64,000 nt of DNA from Nematostella vectensis (lineage: Eukaryota; Cnidaria; Anthozoa; Actiniaria; Edwardsiidae): the NCBI RefSeq assembly GCF_932526225.1, contig NC_064045.1, forward strand, positions 11,064,022-11,128,021, given 5' to 3'. Shown here piece after piece: positions 1 to 10,067 of this stretch. Under the pieces are notes generated by a model. It had not been told where the DNA came from and did not search any database. It saw only the letters and a list, made by a program, of their open reading frames with translations. The position numbers and the translations under genes were made by a program. How positions within the stretch are numbered: the first letter of the stretch is position 1; every line of letters starts with the position of its first letter.

Positions 1-683
1 GCTTTTTTTTCCCTGTTGAAGTACAGACGTTGTGCCTTGACCTGCACTTTCGTTCCCACAATTCAACCTCTGCTCCCCTCCACATTCACCATACCTTGTG
101 GGCACTGATTTCGGCTTGTGATGAAAATTGATTTAGTATGCCATTATCCTCATCTATCCTAGTTTAATCCTGTCAGGGATCTAAGCCGTATAATTTGGTC
201 CATCACACTCATATTCCTCTTCCTAAACGTAAACATTACGTTCAATTTGACAATGTTTCCCGATCGATATTTTACGAACACAGGAACTCATCAATCAAAT
301 ATCAAACTTGGTATAGAGCAGGATATTTCGCTGTTTTGGTGCTTTTTGCAACGCGACGTCTCGCTAACAAAACAAATTCAAGTTTCAAACTCCGCGCGGC
401 CATTTTGAATATTTGCATAATAGGTAGGTAAATCGATATTAACAAAAATGATAATGTCCTGCACTGGTTATACGGTGGAGGCTCTGGAAGCAGGGTATAT
501 TTTCTTTGGTGACTTTCCCTTTTAGAATTACGCTCTTCACGCCCAAGTGAGGATCTCTTGGACCACCTCATTTACATTATTTCCTCGTTCTTTAGAAATT
601 ATTATTTCGAATTTTCATTGTGAAGGTTTTGACGTAATCTGGTAATATCCTTCGCAGCCGTCCTTAGTGTCAATCTGACAGGG
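1..683. other. Intergenic, nothing recognised
   Basis: I see no gene, tandem repeat or recognisable element here. The short open frames have no recognisable family features and overlap on both strands, so I treat them as chance. Confidence 0.5.
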
Positions 684-688
684 TATTC

Positions 689-839
689 CAGGCGCGTACC
701 CAGGTTTTGCAGAAAGGGGGTGCGTAGCCATTGGAAAAGGGCAGTATATGGCTATCCTTCAATAGGAAATGATCCACCTTTTGACTGCCAGAGAGGAGTG
801 GGGGAAATGCACGCTGCGCACCCCCTGTGTACGCGCCTG
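689..839. mobile_element. 151-bp MITE, family B, with 5-bp target duplication
   Basis: The ends are inverted (CAGGCGCGTAC on the left, ACGCGCCTG on the right). They are flanked by TATTC (684-688) and TATTT (840-844), a near-perfect 5-bp target duplication. The interior, with a GGGGGTGCG motif and a 'atgacccactt'-like core, recurs at 4795-4868, 20580-20733, 28083-28225 and 33526-33640. It is noncoding and therefore non-autonomous. Confidence 0.7.
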
Positions 840-1495
840 TATTTGCAAGTTGCTCTAGCCTGTGAAGGCAAGCGCAAAAGGCTGGGGAAGATGTGGGATA
901 GACCCCGTTCGCTTGAGAGAAGGATGGAGCGAATTCTTCTCTCTGTCTAGCGCGCGCCTTTTCTCAATCCTTTGGGGCTGCTTCGCAGACAGGTAAATTG
1001 ATGACGGTTAGGGAAGGGTCATTATTTAACGGGGGGAGGCAGCTATGTTTTGGGGGAGGGCTGCGATTTTTTGAGCATCGATTTGGGGGAGGGCCTCAAA
1101 TTTTGATACAGGGTTTAGGGGAGGGCCTTATTTTTTTTAACAAGTATTCTGATCAATTTCCGAGCCCCCTAAAAGTCTGGAATTTCACAATTTTAATCTT
1201 TCTGGGGAGAACCCCAGACCCCCTACAAAGAATGAATATGACGCGCCCTCTGCTTAAAAACCATTGTCCCCTTTAGTGTAGCTTCTACTTTTTTTCTTTT
1301 GCACTGAATTTGCAAATTTCAATTCAAGTCCCCACCTCCCCTACTAACTTTTCAGATTTGTTGTATGGAAATATATGTAATTGGAAATATATGTAATAAT
1401 AAATAAGATTTCAGTTGGGAAGGAGCTAATGATGGTATTTTTCATTTGGTTTTTAACAATAATGAGCATTTCATATATGCCCCCAGACCCCCTAT

Positions 1496-4010
1496 CATCA
1501 TCATCATTGGCAGTCCGTCGAGGCGACGATGACTGTTCTATTGTGTTGGTCCTTTGATCTTAACTCTCCATGCTGGACGATCCCGAGCAGTGGTTTGCCA
1601 AGAGTTTGAGCTTATATCCCTCCACTTCAGGTTCCTCTTTACCACATCTTTGAACCTGAGTCTAGGCCGACCCTGATTCCTGGTCCCTGTCGTGAGCTGA
1701 GAGTAGAGCAGCTGCCTAGGCAATCTGTCAGTGTCCATGCGGTGAACATGCCCAGTCCATCTGAGATTTTTCTCAATGAGTGTGTCAGCCATTGACCGTA
1801 ATCCGGTCCTCTTGTATATCTCTTTGTTTGTGACTTTATCCATCCAAGTAATTTTCATTATTTCTCTCAGGTGTCGCATCATATATGCATGTAAATTTTT
1901 CACCTGGCTGCGATATACAGTCCATGTTTCTGCACCGTATACTAGGGCAGATAAGACAACTGCTCGATAGACCTTGCCTTTAACCTTGAGCGATACGTGA
2001 TGGTTGTCCCACAGCCGCTCTCTCAGCTTAGCATATGCTGCGCTGGCCTTCCCCTTTCTGAAGGTGATCTCATTATCTATTCGTGCATTGTCAGAGATGG
2101 TACTTCCCAAGTACACAAAGTCTTTGTTCTGGACCAGGGTCTCATTTCTTACATGGATTTCGCCAGGGAATTGAGTCAATGTCTGACGCTTCACTGGTTG
2201 AAATAAGCACTCTGTCTTTTTGATGTTGATTTTCAGGCTGAATTGTTCTGCAGCTGAGGAGAATCTGTCTACTAATCTCTGCATACTTTCCACATCATGT
2301 GCCACCAATGCGCTGTCGTCCGCATACAGCATTTCTCGTACTATGACCTGGCATGTTTTCCTTTTCGCTTTGAAGTGAGCAACATTGAATAGGTCGGCGT
2401 TATGCCTTGTTTGGATTGACACCCCATCAACACAGTCCTTGAAGGCTACCTCCAACATGGCCGACAGGTATAGAGAAAAGAGCGTTGGCGCCAGGACGCA
2501 CCCTTGCTTTACTCCATTGGAGACATCGAATTGCTTCGAGTCGTTTCCGCCTTGGGATACAGAAGCTTTCATACCGCTATGGAGGGATCGTATAACATTG
2601 ACAAACTTGGGTGGACAGCCAAATTTGACCAGGACCTGCCAGAGTGCCTCTCTCGATACAGTGTCAAAGGCTTTTGAGAAGTCAATGAACACTGCATATA
2701 GCGGCATGTTTTGCTCTATACACTTCTCCTGGGTCTGTCGCAGACAGAAAATCATGTCCATTGTGCCCCTGCCACTCCTGAAACCACACTGGGACTCGGG
2801 CAGTATGACTGGTGCTATGTGTCTGTTAATCCTGTTCAGCAGAACACGAGAGAGGATCTTACCAGCGATGGAGAGCAAGGATATACCTCTGTAATTTCCA
2901 CAGTCTCTCCGACTACCTTTCTTGAAAATAGGGATAATACTGGCATCTCTCCAGTCATGAGGTGTGTTCTCCGCTGACCAGACTTTGAGGACAAGTTTAT
3001 GCAGCTTGGACACAATCTCTGTACCACCATGCTTCCAGATTTCCGCAGGTATACCACATTTACCAGGTGATTTCCCCTCTTGTGTAGCATCGATTGCATC
3101 CACAACCTCCTTTATGTCTGGCGGCTCAGAAAGGCACACTACCTCTGGTCTTGTTTGGAGACTGTTGAGTGCTCCCTCATCCACAAGCCCTGATACATTC
3201 AGGAGTTGGTCAAAATGATCGGCAAATCTGTTTAGGATCTCCGATTTCTCCTGAAGTATTGTGCATCCGTCAGTAGCAGTGAGTTGGGTTGACCCACGCT
3301 TTGCAGGACCGTACACCTCTCGTAGTCCGTTGTAGAAGCCCTTCATATCATTTACATCCGATGCCTGTTGTAGACTTTCTGCCTTTCGTTCCCACCAGTC
3401 TGTCTTGAGCTTTCTCGTGTACTGCTGAAGTACCCTCCTTGCAGCCGTGTACTTATTCTTGTTGGACCTTGTGTTTGTTTGCAGCATATTGGCTCTAGCA
3501 GCATTCCGCTTTTCCAGCAGACATTCCAGATGTTTATCGTTTTCATCAAACCAGTCTTGGTGTTTTCGTTTCGGCTTCTCACATACTTTTTCTGCTGTTT
3601 CATACACAACTGTCTTCAGAGTATTCCACTGTGCCTCAATCTCACTCCCATCCATCTCTTCAAGATTTTTCAGGGCCTCATTCATTTCGTGTTGTAGCTT
3701 AGCCTTCATGTCACCACTCCTGATCTTCCGCACATCCAGTTTTGTTGGTGGTTTAGCCTTTGTCCGTGCATGCGGTCTCCTCAGCGAGAAGGCCACCTTG
3801 GACCTGACCATCTGATGATCTGTGGCGCAATCAGCCCCTCTCATAACTCTTGTGTCCAGTATGTCATTCAGATCTTTCTTTCTCGTTATCATGTAGTCTA
3901 ATAAGTGCCAGTGCTTGGAGCGGGGGTGCATCCAAGTGACCTTATGATGCTCTTTATGTCTGAAGAAACAAGAGTTTGAGCTTATATCCCTCCACTTCAG
4001 GTTCCTCTTT
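1496..4010 (-). mobile_element. 5'-truncated APE-type non-LTR retrotransposon (LINE)
   Basis: A LINE on the minus strand is inserted in the TIR element above. Its 3' end (low coordinates) finishes in an ATC/GAT trinucleotide tail at 1496-1508, common for LINEs that end in short tandem repeats. Its 5' end is truncated inside the endonuclease domain. The outermost 42 bp (3969-4010) are a direct copy of the element's own internal segment at 1599-1640. An RTE-like affiliation is possible, but I cannot fix the clade. Confidence 0.85.
1538..3931 (-). CDS. LINE ORF2: endonuclease tail plus reverse transcriptase
   Basis: The frame is open for 797 codons and continues upstream without a start to about 3971, so the true N-terminus (most of the APE endonuclease) is missing. 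Residues 1-45 are the endonuclease C-terminus: SKHWHLLDY, then DHQMVRSKV. The reverse transcriptase spans roughly 325-600: FKKGSRRDCGNYRGISLL, motif A IDFSKAFD at 416-423, NGVKQGCVLAP, and catalytic YADD at 536-539. A thumb/linker and a basic C-terminus follow. The reading frame is intact, which suggests a fairly recent insertion. However, the lost endonuclease and promoter make this copy non-autonomous. The antisense ORFs over it are shadows. Confidence 0.9.
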   Translation of the reverse strand: MHPRSKHWHLLDYMITRKKDLNDILDTRVMRGADCATDHQMVRSKVAFSLRRPHARTKAKPPTKLDVRKIRSGDMKAKLQHEMNEALKNLEEMDGSEIEAQWNTLKTVVYETAEKVCEKPKRKHQDWFDENDKHLECLLEKRNAARANMLQTNTRSNKNKYTAARRVLQQYTRKLKTDWWERKAESLQQASDVNDMKGFYNGLREVYGPAKRGSTQLTATDGCTILQEKSEILNRFADHFDQLLNVSGLVDEGALNSLQTRPEVVCLSEPPDIKEVVDAIDATQEGKSPGKCGIPAEIWKHGGTEIVSKLHKLVLKVWSAENTPHDWRDASIIPIFKKGSRRDCGNYRGISLLSIAGKILSRVLLNRINRHIAPVILPESQCGFRSGRGTMDMIFCLRQTQEKCIEQNMPLYAVFIDFSKAFDTVSREALWQVLVKFGCPPKFVNVIRSLHSGMKASVSQGGNDSKQFDVSNGVKQGCVLAPTLFSLYLSAMLEVAFKDCVDGVSIQTRHNADLFNVAHFKAKRKTCQVIVREMLYADDSALVAHDVESMQRLVDRFSSAAEQFSLKINIKKTECLFQPVKRQTLTQFPGEIHVRNETLVQNKDFVYLGSTISDNARIDNEITFRKGKASAAYAKLRERLWDNHHVSLKVKGKVYRAVVLSALVYGAETWTVYRSQVKNLHAYMMRHLREIMKITWMDKVTNKEIYKRTGLRSMADTLIEKNLRWTGHVHRMDTDRLPRQLLYSQLTTGTRNQGRPRLRFKDVVKRNLKWRDISSNSWQTTARDRPAWRVKIKGPTQ

Positions 4011-4414
4011 ATACAATAGTATTTACACCCCTGAAAAATGCGCTCGAAACAATGCTTCTCCTGGCTTGGTGGTGCTTTAGGTCAGCTCCGCTGCCTTTTT
4101 ATGGGCATGCCTAAGTCAGTCCCCCCTCCCCCTCACGCATAACAATTTGACAAGTGCGGGGGATGGAGGCGGTGTCTCCCCACAACTTGAATTTGAAACT
4201 GCGACATTCATAACAAAATGTTAAGAATATATTTTTCTTGGCAAAGTACCCAATCCCCTTTCTTTGTTTGTATATTGCACAGATTGCTCGTTATTACAGT
4301 TGTGGGTTTACACATTTGTGGGCAGCTTCTTATTATACATTTGAGGGCATAGCACTCATACGGTTATAAAATTTTTTTATGCTCCTGGAAGAACGTGCCG
4401 CACGTACAGCATCT

Positions 4415-4974
4415 ACCAAATAAAGTATAATTTCAAACTAATCAATACGTTTTTTTTTTACCTTTTTTTTTCTGGGGGATGGCTTTTTGGGGGAGGGTCC
4501 ATTTTTGTGTTTTATATTGGGGGAGGGTCGAAATTTTTGAACCAGATAAAAATTCAACTTAGTAGCCCTCCCCCCCCCTGATAAATAATGGCCTTTCCCT
4601 GAGGTCGTTACGACTCCAACGAAAAAGTCAGGGAAATTTAATTAATGCGATGTAATTCGGAAAATAAATGGCTCAGAATATGATAAATTAGAAATTAACA
4701 CAAGATTGAAAAGCCCTACGTCGGAACTTTCTTTTGCTCCGACGAAGCCCGGCTAACGCTCGAAACGTCATCGCAATTACGACTCTATAGTCATAGGAAT
4801 CATAAGAAATGACCCACTTTTTGGCCGCCAAGAAGCGGTGCGCGCGAACCCCCCTGTGTATGCACCTTGAGCTTTCGCCGTAACTGAAGTAACCTAGGAT
4901 AATACCAAACACAAGTTTAATGGTAGGACTTACTTGCACGACCAAATAAAGTATAATTTCAAACTAATCAATAC
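4415..4974. repeat. 34-bp direct repeat bracketing 0.5 kb
   Basis: The same 34 bp (beginning accaaataaagtataattt) occurs at 4415-4448 and again at 4941-4974. The second copy abuts the left end of the tyrosine-recombinase retroelement. The interval contains the end of the TIR element, a fragment of the hairpin repeat at 4688-4790 (its aacgctcgaaacgtca core recurs near 14740 and 50990), and a family B MITE fragment at 4795-4868. No gene. Confidence 0.6.
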
Positions 4975-5205
4975 TTTGCGAAAGGCGCGGGGTGGTCGTT
5001 CTCCTGACCAGGGGCCGGCATTCGGCTCCAGGGCGCGCGACCGTGACTCGGTTTAACTTTTAACATTTAAACTCATCGTCAGATAAGTTGGGGTCAGGTA
5101 TCGGAGCGTACTGGTCGCCCGACCAAGCGCTACCCAGGGAACCATGGCAACCGGGCCACAGCTCCCCGCCAACCAGGTGCTTGGAAAGGAGGGACTGTGG
5201 CTCGG

Positions 5206-6260
5206 CTACCATGGGACCTTCTGACCCCAACAAAACCAAGCACCAACCACAGAATGAACAGGAGGTATCTGTTCAGCAGAAGCGGCTGCTAACGCCTCTA
5301 CGGGGGTACGGATGTAGCCCTTATACGCGTCACTAGACCAACGGACAAGAGATTGGATCAGATGATCTGAGAGCCCATTCCTAGCCGCCACGGTGGCGGC
5401 ACCAATACGGAAGCTGTGGCTGGAGTAATCACTGGCGAAACCTGCTGCTCGCATGATCTGTCGCAACCAAGACGTCAGGATAGGCCGAGACAAGGGCTGA
5501 CCCGAATGCAACAAAAAGAGAGGGCCCGGTGTACTTCCTCTCAAGTGCAAGTAAGCTAGGATGGCCTCAACCGCACACAGGGGAGGTCTGGCTTTACCAA
5601 TATAGATGAAGGTTCCTTTGCGAAAGGGGTCAGTCTTAGAGGCCTTGATGTTGACACGTATGTACTTGGGAGCCGACATGGAATCTAAGGTGATGTCCTG
5701 AGGCTGTACGTGTCGCTGTGACGAGAAGCTGTTCAACGAGTCTACCGTAAACTCAGATGCTCTCAGAAAGCCAAAGTAGGCGAGGCAGCAGGCAGCCCAA
5801 AACATTAGGTGGTCTGGAAGCCCGAGGTCTAGGTGTCGGTGGATAGTATACATTACCTCATCGGTAACCGGGACGAGGGATTCACACCGCGAACCCTTTT
5901 GATGCCCCTCAATACTCTCTCGAGTCGTAAACAGCCCGCAAGAGGGTCCTGGAACCCCTGTTCAATGTACATAGCACGAACTCCAGACAAGTAAACCTTG
6001 ATTGACGACGGCTGAACAAAATCCGCAAGAAAGGACGCAAACAAGCAAAGCGTCAAAGTCAAGGGGTTTGAGCTTTCCCAGTTGCGCGCAAAAGTTGACA
6101 AACTTCCGCTGACCTGTAGCATACGACTTACGAGTGGGCGGTACGAGATGAACCGCCAGCACCTTGTTTCTAAGGGTGAGAGATATCTGCCAGAAGCCAC
6201 GCCGGGATGGTAGTAGGGGAAGGACGAGCCCAAGGCGCCAAGCGCAGAAATTCCTGCCAA
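5206..6260 (-). pseudogene. Tyrosine recombinase of the retroelement, frameshifted
   Basis: The C-terminal 215-codon frame (5853-5206) carries the catalytic pattern: an Arg in GFLRASEF, a Lys in KASKTDPFRKG, HSFR followed by IGAATVAA (the His-x-x-Arg box), and Tyr in AYKGYIRTP. The N-terminal core-binding part is split over two frames (about 6260-5853 and 6162-5962). A frameshift lies near 5870, another between about 5960 and 6100. This enzyme would integrate a circular DNA intermediate by site-specific recombination. Decayed. Confidence 0.85.
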
Positions 6261-7057
6261 TTGAAACGGGACAAAGCGTCAGCTAGGGAATTTTCAATCC
6301 CTGGAACATGGGCTGCAGCGAAAGAAAAACCACATCTCACAGCCCACATGAGTAGCCTACGCAGCAATTTCATGATGCACGGAACCTTCGAGGTCCTAGA
6401 GTTAACGATGTGAACCACGGCTTCATTGTCGGACCTGAAAAGGACATGTCCCCTACCCCATCCGTGTCCCCATACATGCGCTGCGATAATAATAGGGAAG
6501 AGCTCCTTGTAAGCTATTGACTGCGAGGACTGAGAGGCGAACCAGAGCCCATTAAACCACTCCGACCCACAATAAGCTCCATAGCCAAAGGCGCCTGCTG
6601 CGTCAGAGATGACGATAACCGTAGGATTCGCTTCTAAACCAGGATAAAGCCAGAAGCTGACACCGTTCCAAGATTCCAAGAACTGTTGCCACCACGCCAA
6701 GTCGCGACGAGTTTCATTGTTAATGCGAATTGGGTGTCTGTCATGTCTGAAGCATCGGAGTTGATCGATCAAGCGCCGGATTAACGCCATGCTAGGCCAC
6801 AATACTTTAGCAGCGTGATGAAGGTGGCCGATTAAAGATTTTAAATCGTGCCTGGTGCACCAATCTAGGCGAGACCACTTATTGATGAGTGCGCGTAGAT
6901 TCGCCAACTTGTCTGCTGGTAACCGGGCTACGCGGTTGACTGAATCTAGTTCTATACCTAGAACGGTAAGTGTCGAGGAGGGGCCATCACACTTGCCCGG
7001 ATGCAAAGGCCAAGATTGGTGCAGACCTGTAGCGCCACTGAAAGATTTCGCGCACAC
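6170..7057 (-). pseudogene. RNase H-containing part of pol, retroelement
   Basis: This frame continues the polymerase connection region. It contains an RNase H-like core: VIVISDAAGAFGYGAY (first Asp), SIAYKELFPI (Glu) and FRSDNEAVVHIVN (second Asp). The frame runs into the recombinase region at its 3' end. It is offset from the reverse transcriptase frame by a single-base-type frameshift near 7010-7020, where the two frames share the overlap 6958-7057. Confidence 0.8.
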
Positions 7058-7773
7058 CTCCGAGAGTCGGGTGGGCCCGCCAAAATAAGATCGTCAAGGT
7101 AGTGCATAATGTCTGACACTTGGTGTTTGTTTACCAGAATCCACTCCACCATAGAGGCCACTGTATTGAAGATGTATGGGGCGGAGCGGAAGCCGAACGG
7201 CAATGCAAGATCAACATAATAATATGCGCGCCATCTCATACCCAAAAGATAACGATCGGAGGGGTGGACTGGGACGTTCCGGTACGCCGACATGACGTCG
7301 AATTTTGCGATTAAAGCCCCCAGGCCGAATTTGTCTACCATGCGAATGATATCGTCGACTCGTATGTAGTTCAAGGTAAACTGTTCGGGATCAATCCCGT
7401 CATTCACACTAGCGCCCTCAGGCGATGATAGGTCGACAATCAAACGCCATTTCCCGGGCTGCCCGCTCTAAGGGATCACCCCAAATTTGCTGATGTGTAG
7501 GTTGGGGAATGGAGGGTAAGCAAACGGCCCAGCCACTCTACCTAGCGATACCTCATCTGCCAGATAATCGTCGACCACCGAACGGTGCTCCTGTGCAGAA
7601 TGCTTATTCTTTTTGCTCGACTGGAGTGCTGAAGACCCGTCAAATCCTATTCTAAACCCATGGCGTATACCATCCAGTACATATGCCACCAGGTGTTGAT
7701 CGGGGTGTTTAATCAACTGTGCAGCGAACCTGTCGTGCTTTAGAGGCGTCACCGATGGGACTGATGCGAGCAA
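6958..7773 (-). pseudogene. Reverse transcriptase of the retroelement, with nonsense codon
   Basis: The N-terminal part (7773-7471) ends in HISKFGVIP, where a TAG at 7470-7468 interrupts the frame. The same frame resumes with GQPGKWRLIVDLSSPEG and continues to YLDDLILAGPP, the YLDD catalytic box. LPFGFRSAPYIFNTVA is typical of DIRS-type polymerases. Because both halves share one frame, the defect is a single in-frame stop, not an indel. After about 7015 the frame is lost by frameshift. Confidence 0.85.
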
Positions 7774-7870
7774 TGCTGCAACAAAAAGTCACTCATCAAC
7801 TCCCAAAGCCACTAGAGCAGGCAGGCTGAAAACAGAGGAGGGGAGGGGCAAGCTGGTCCCTGCTGCGAGC

Positions 7871-8690
7871 TCAGAGGATCCTTGAAGATAGAAGTACCCT
7901 AGGAGTTGGTAAACCTGGGTGAAGTGTGGACTCCCGTGAGCGGTGTCGAATCGCTCGATGAATGGTGGTGAACCTTAGCACCACGCAGGCGTAGATCAAA
8001 CCCCCCTCAGAGCAGATCTGGTCGTACCAACCTGCATGTGCCATGCTGTAAACACTCTTCTTGAACACCCTGTTCGAATAAGCGACCTGTGATAAACGCA
8101 AACCTTGGTATCGCGCATGCAAAGTAACACCCAGCGCGTAGCATCCTGGGTGAAGGATGACGAACAATCTCACGTGCGCAGCAACACCCTACGCGAAACA
8201 ACCGAGCGACCTTTCATCGCGAAGCATCCTGGGAGAAGGGGGAACCTTACCATCCCGCATGCGCAGTAACAAACCCTTCGCGTAGTATCCAAGGAAAAAA
8301 ACCGGACCGAACCAGGTCATATGCGCTGTAACAACCCTGCGCGAATCCTCCTGGGAGAAGGGCGAACCTTACCATCCCACACGCGCAGCAACAACCCTGC
8401 GAGTAGTATTCTGGGCGAAGAATAACAAGAAGCAAGTACCGTGCCCGCCACAACTCTGCGCTAAGTATTCTGGGAGACGGCACGCTAATATAACACCTAA
8501 CACCATAGAATAAAGCCAAAGTCATGTATATGTAACTGTACCAAAAGAACTCGTGGTTAATAGAGCTCGACTGCTCTTGACAAGTGCATCCAAAAGTTAG
8601 GCTAACCGAGCCTAATGCTACATACACAATAGATGCTCCTACTAATACGCAATAATGAGCCTAGTGAGCACAACAAGTGTCACTTATCCG
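7871..8690. repeat. Degenerate ~60-70-bp tandem repeat between gag and pol
   Basis: About six diverged units lie at roughly 8105-8480. Each has a 'cgcatgcgcagtaacaaccc'-like half and a 'gtagtatcctgggagaagg'-like half (for example near 8110, 8180, 8250, 8315, 8370 and 8435). The whole stretch has no gag or pol coding match, so it separates the two ORFs by almost 1 kb. Its overlapping ORFs look like repeat artefacts. Confidence 0.65.
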
Positions 8691-8733
8691 ACCTATAGGT
8701 TAACATAGGTTTGCAAAGTCGACATCTACAACC

Positions 8734-9738
8734 TTATCGGTGATGGCGTTTCGGAGGCTTGGTGCTGGGTGGGGAGGAGCGCGCTCTGTTTGGTTTGCGT
8801 CCCCGGCTAGCACACTCCACTTGTGGGTGAGGTCCGGAACAGGTCGCACAGCGGTGGGAAAACTGACAGACAGGAAACGTCGGTGAAGTGCACTTCCCAC
8901 GATTCCACGAGTAACATATCCCGTCAGCAGATGAGGATGCCCGGGGGGATGCACCTGCCGCATGGAAGCTAAACAGCTGTGGGTCTATCTGGGACCAATC
9001 GGTCAGTTGGTTTGCGGCTGCCTGTTCTCGAAAGGCACGATCGTACGACAACCAAGCTTTCCCGCCGAGTTGACGAAAGGTAGCAGAATGGAAAGTTTAT
9101 ACTTTGTGAGATCTTGCCACCGATTAGGAAAATAAGACACTAGTACCGTCGAATAAATAGTGAAGGCTTCGCACCACGACACGACGTCCTCCAGCCGCCT
9201 TTTCGGTTTCTTGGAGCGGGGAGCCGACAACAACAAATGCCCGTCAAGTAACAATTGAGGTTCAGGCTCGGACATTGTCGAGAGATTTGCTGGTAGCAAC
9301 TCGGCGAGGTCGACAAACTTATTCGACACAATCTGAAGAACCACCTTCGAGGGGACCGGGGAATACCCTTGGCCCACCACAAACGGCTTGTGTAAAATTG
9401 GGACTGCTGATAAGGGACTAGTTGTCGCTAGGGTGGACAAAGTTGACACGAGTGGAGTCATCAATGGAGTAGACCCGGCCAACGATAAACCAGAGCAAAC
9501 CGATGCGAGCGATGTTGAGGAAAACACTTGTAAAAATTCTGGAACTGACCTACCTCCTGGGCCAACCGACGACGGTGCAACCGGGGTGCTCGCCTGAGGC
9601 AGTGAGAAGGATGAGGATGCCCGGCCGCCGCAACCACTGTTGTACCTGTGCTAGAGACAGGAATCGCGTTGGCTGGTTGTTAGCGCTCAGTCGCGCTTGA
9701 AATGCCTGCTGGACGGCCATCTGAATCGCTGTGAGCAC
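8734..9738 (-). pseudogene. Gag-like ORF of the retroelement, frameshifted
   Basis: Three frame segments (9738-9550, 9527-9003, 9051-8734) give one gag-like product. The middle holds a Leu-rich core (KFVDLAELLPANLS). The end holds a CCCH-like knuckle, C-x7-C-x7-C-x3-H within ICYSWNRGKCTSPTF and VCQFSHRC, followed by CATCSGPHPQVEC. That arrangement is what I recall for gag of Ngaro/DIRS elements. One frameshift lies near 9055-9075 and another between about 9530 and 9550. Confidence 0.7.
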
Positions 9739-9936
9739 TTCCGGGGCCAGACTAGGTGTTGTTGTTTTTCAGGATTCATAATTAGCTTTTTTTTGTGAGT
9801 GAAAACTATGATCTTTTAGACTTAAAAGCGTGGATCACATAGGTTAGCTTCACTCGAAACGTTGCCAGTGCAAGAAAGGCGCGTGGTGGTCGTTCTCCTG
9901 ACCAGGGGCCGGCATTCGGCCCCAGGGGGCGCGACC

Positions 9937-10062
9937 TTCTAAATTTCATTCAGACAAATTTAAGATTTTGGTCAGAGGAACTCCTTGTATGCGGAATCTT
10001 GAGCTTATATATTGAGAATTGGACAATTTCATGCCATATTTTTGCTCTGTCAGCCTGCTACG
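9937..10062. repeat. Dispersed repeat shared with LMF1 intron 9
   Basis: About 100 bp (attttggtcagaggaactcc through tatattgagaattgg and beyond) recurs at about 22800-22900. No coding sense. It is interrupted or ended by the TIR element at 10068. Confidence 0.6.
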
Positions 10063-10067
10063 CAAGG

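Larger units (their letters stand above)
1010..4600. mobile_element. TIR element interrupted by a LINE
   Basis: The left end (AGGGAAGGGTCATTATTTA) is inverted at the right end (TAAATAATGGCCTTTCCCT). The two halves, about 1010-1495 and 4011-4600, match an unbroken copy at 28932-29628 in the same order: a GGGGGAGGG-rich left part, an 'accccagacccc' block, an 'acacccctga' block and a 'tttggggagggtc' right part. Without the LINE the element would be about 1.1 kb. It has no coding capacity of its own. Superfamily not recognised. Confidence 0.75.
4978..9936 (-). mobile_element. Degenerate tyrosine-recombinase retroelement (DIRS/Ngaro-like)
   Basis: The minus strand reads gag, spacer, reverse transcriptase, RNase H, tyrosine recombinase, which is the order of DIRS/Ngaro-type elements. 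Direct repeats of about 64 bp lie at both ends (about 4978-5041 and 9873-9936; shared core tggtcgttctcctgaccagg), fitting the split direct repeats of Ngaro/PAT-type elements. Several frameshifts and one nonsense codon make it inactive. No integrase or protease was seen, which fits this order. Confidence 0.85.

Noticed and set aside
1776..3815. Plus-strand ORFs over the LINE
   Set aside because: Antisense shadows of the conserved RT frame.
8247..8627. 126-aa ORF in the retroelement spacer
   Set aside because: Translation of the degenerate tandem repeat, with no gag or pol resemblance.
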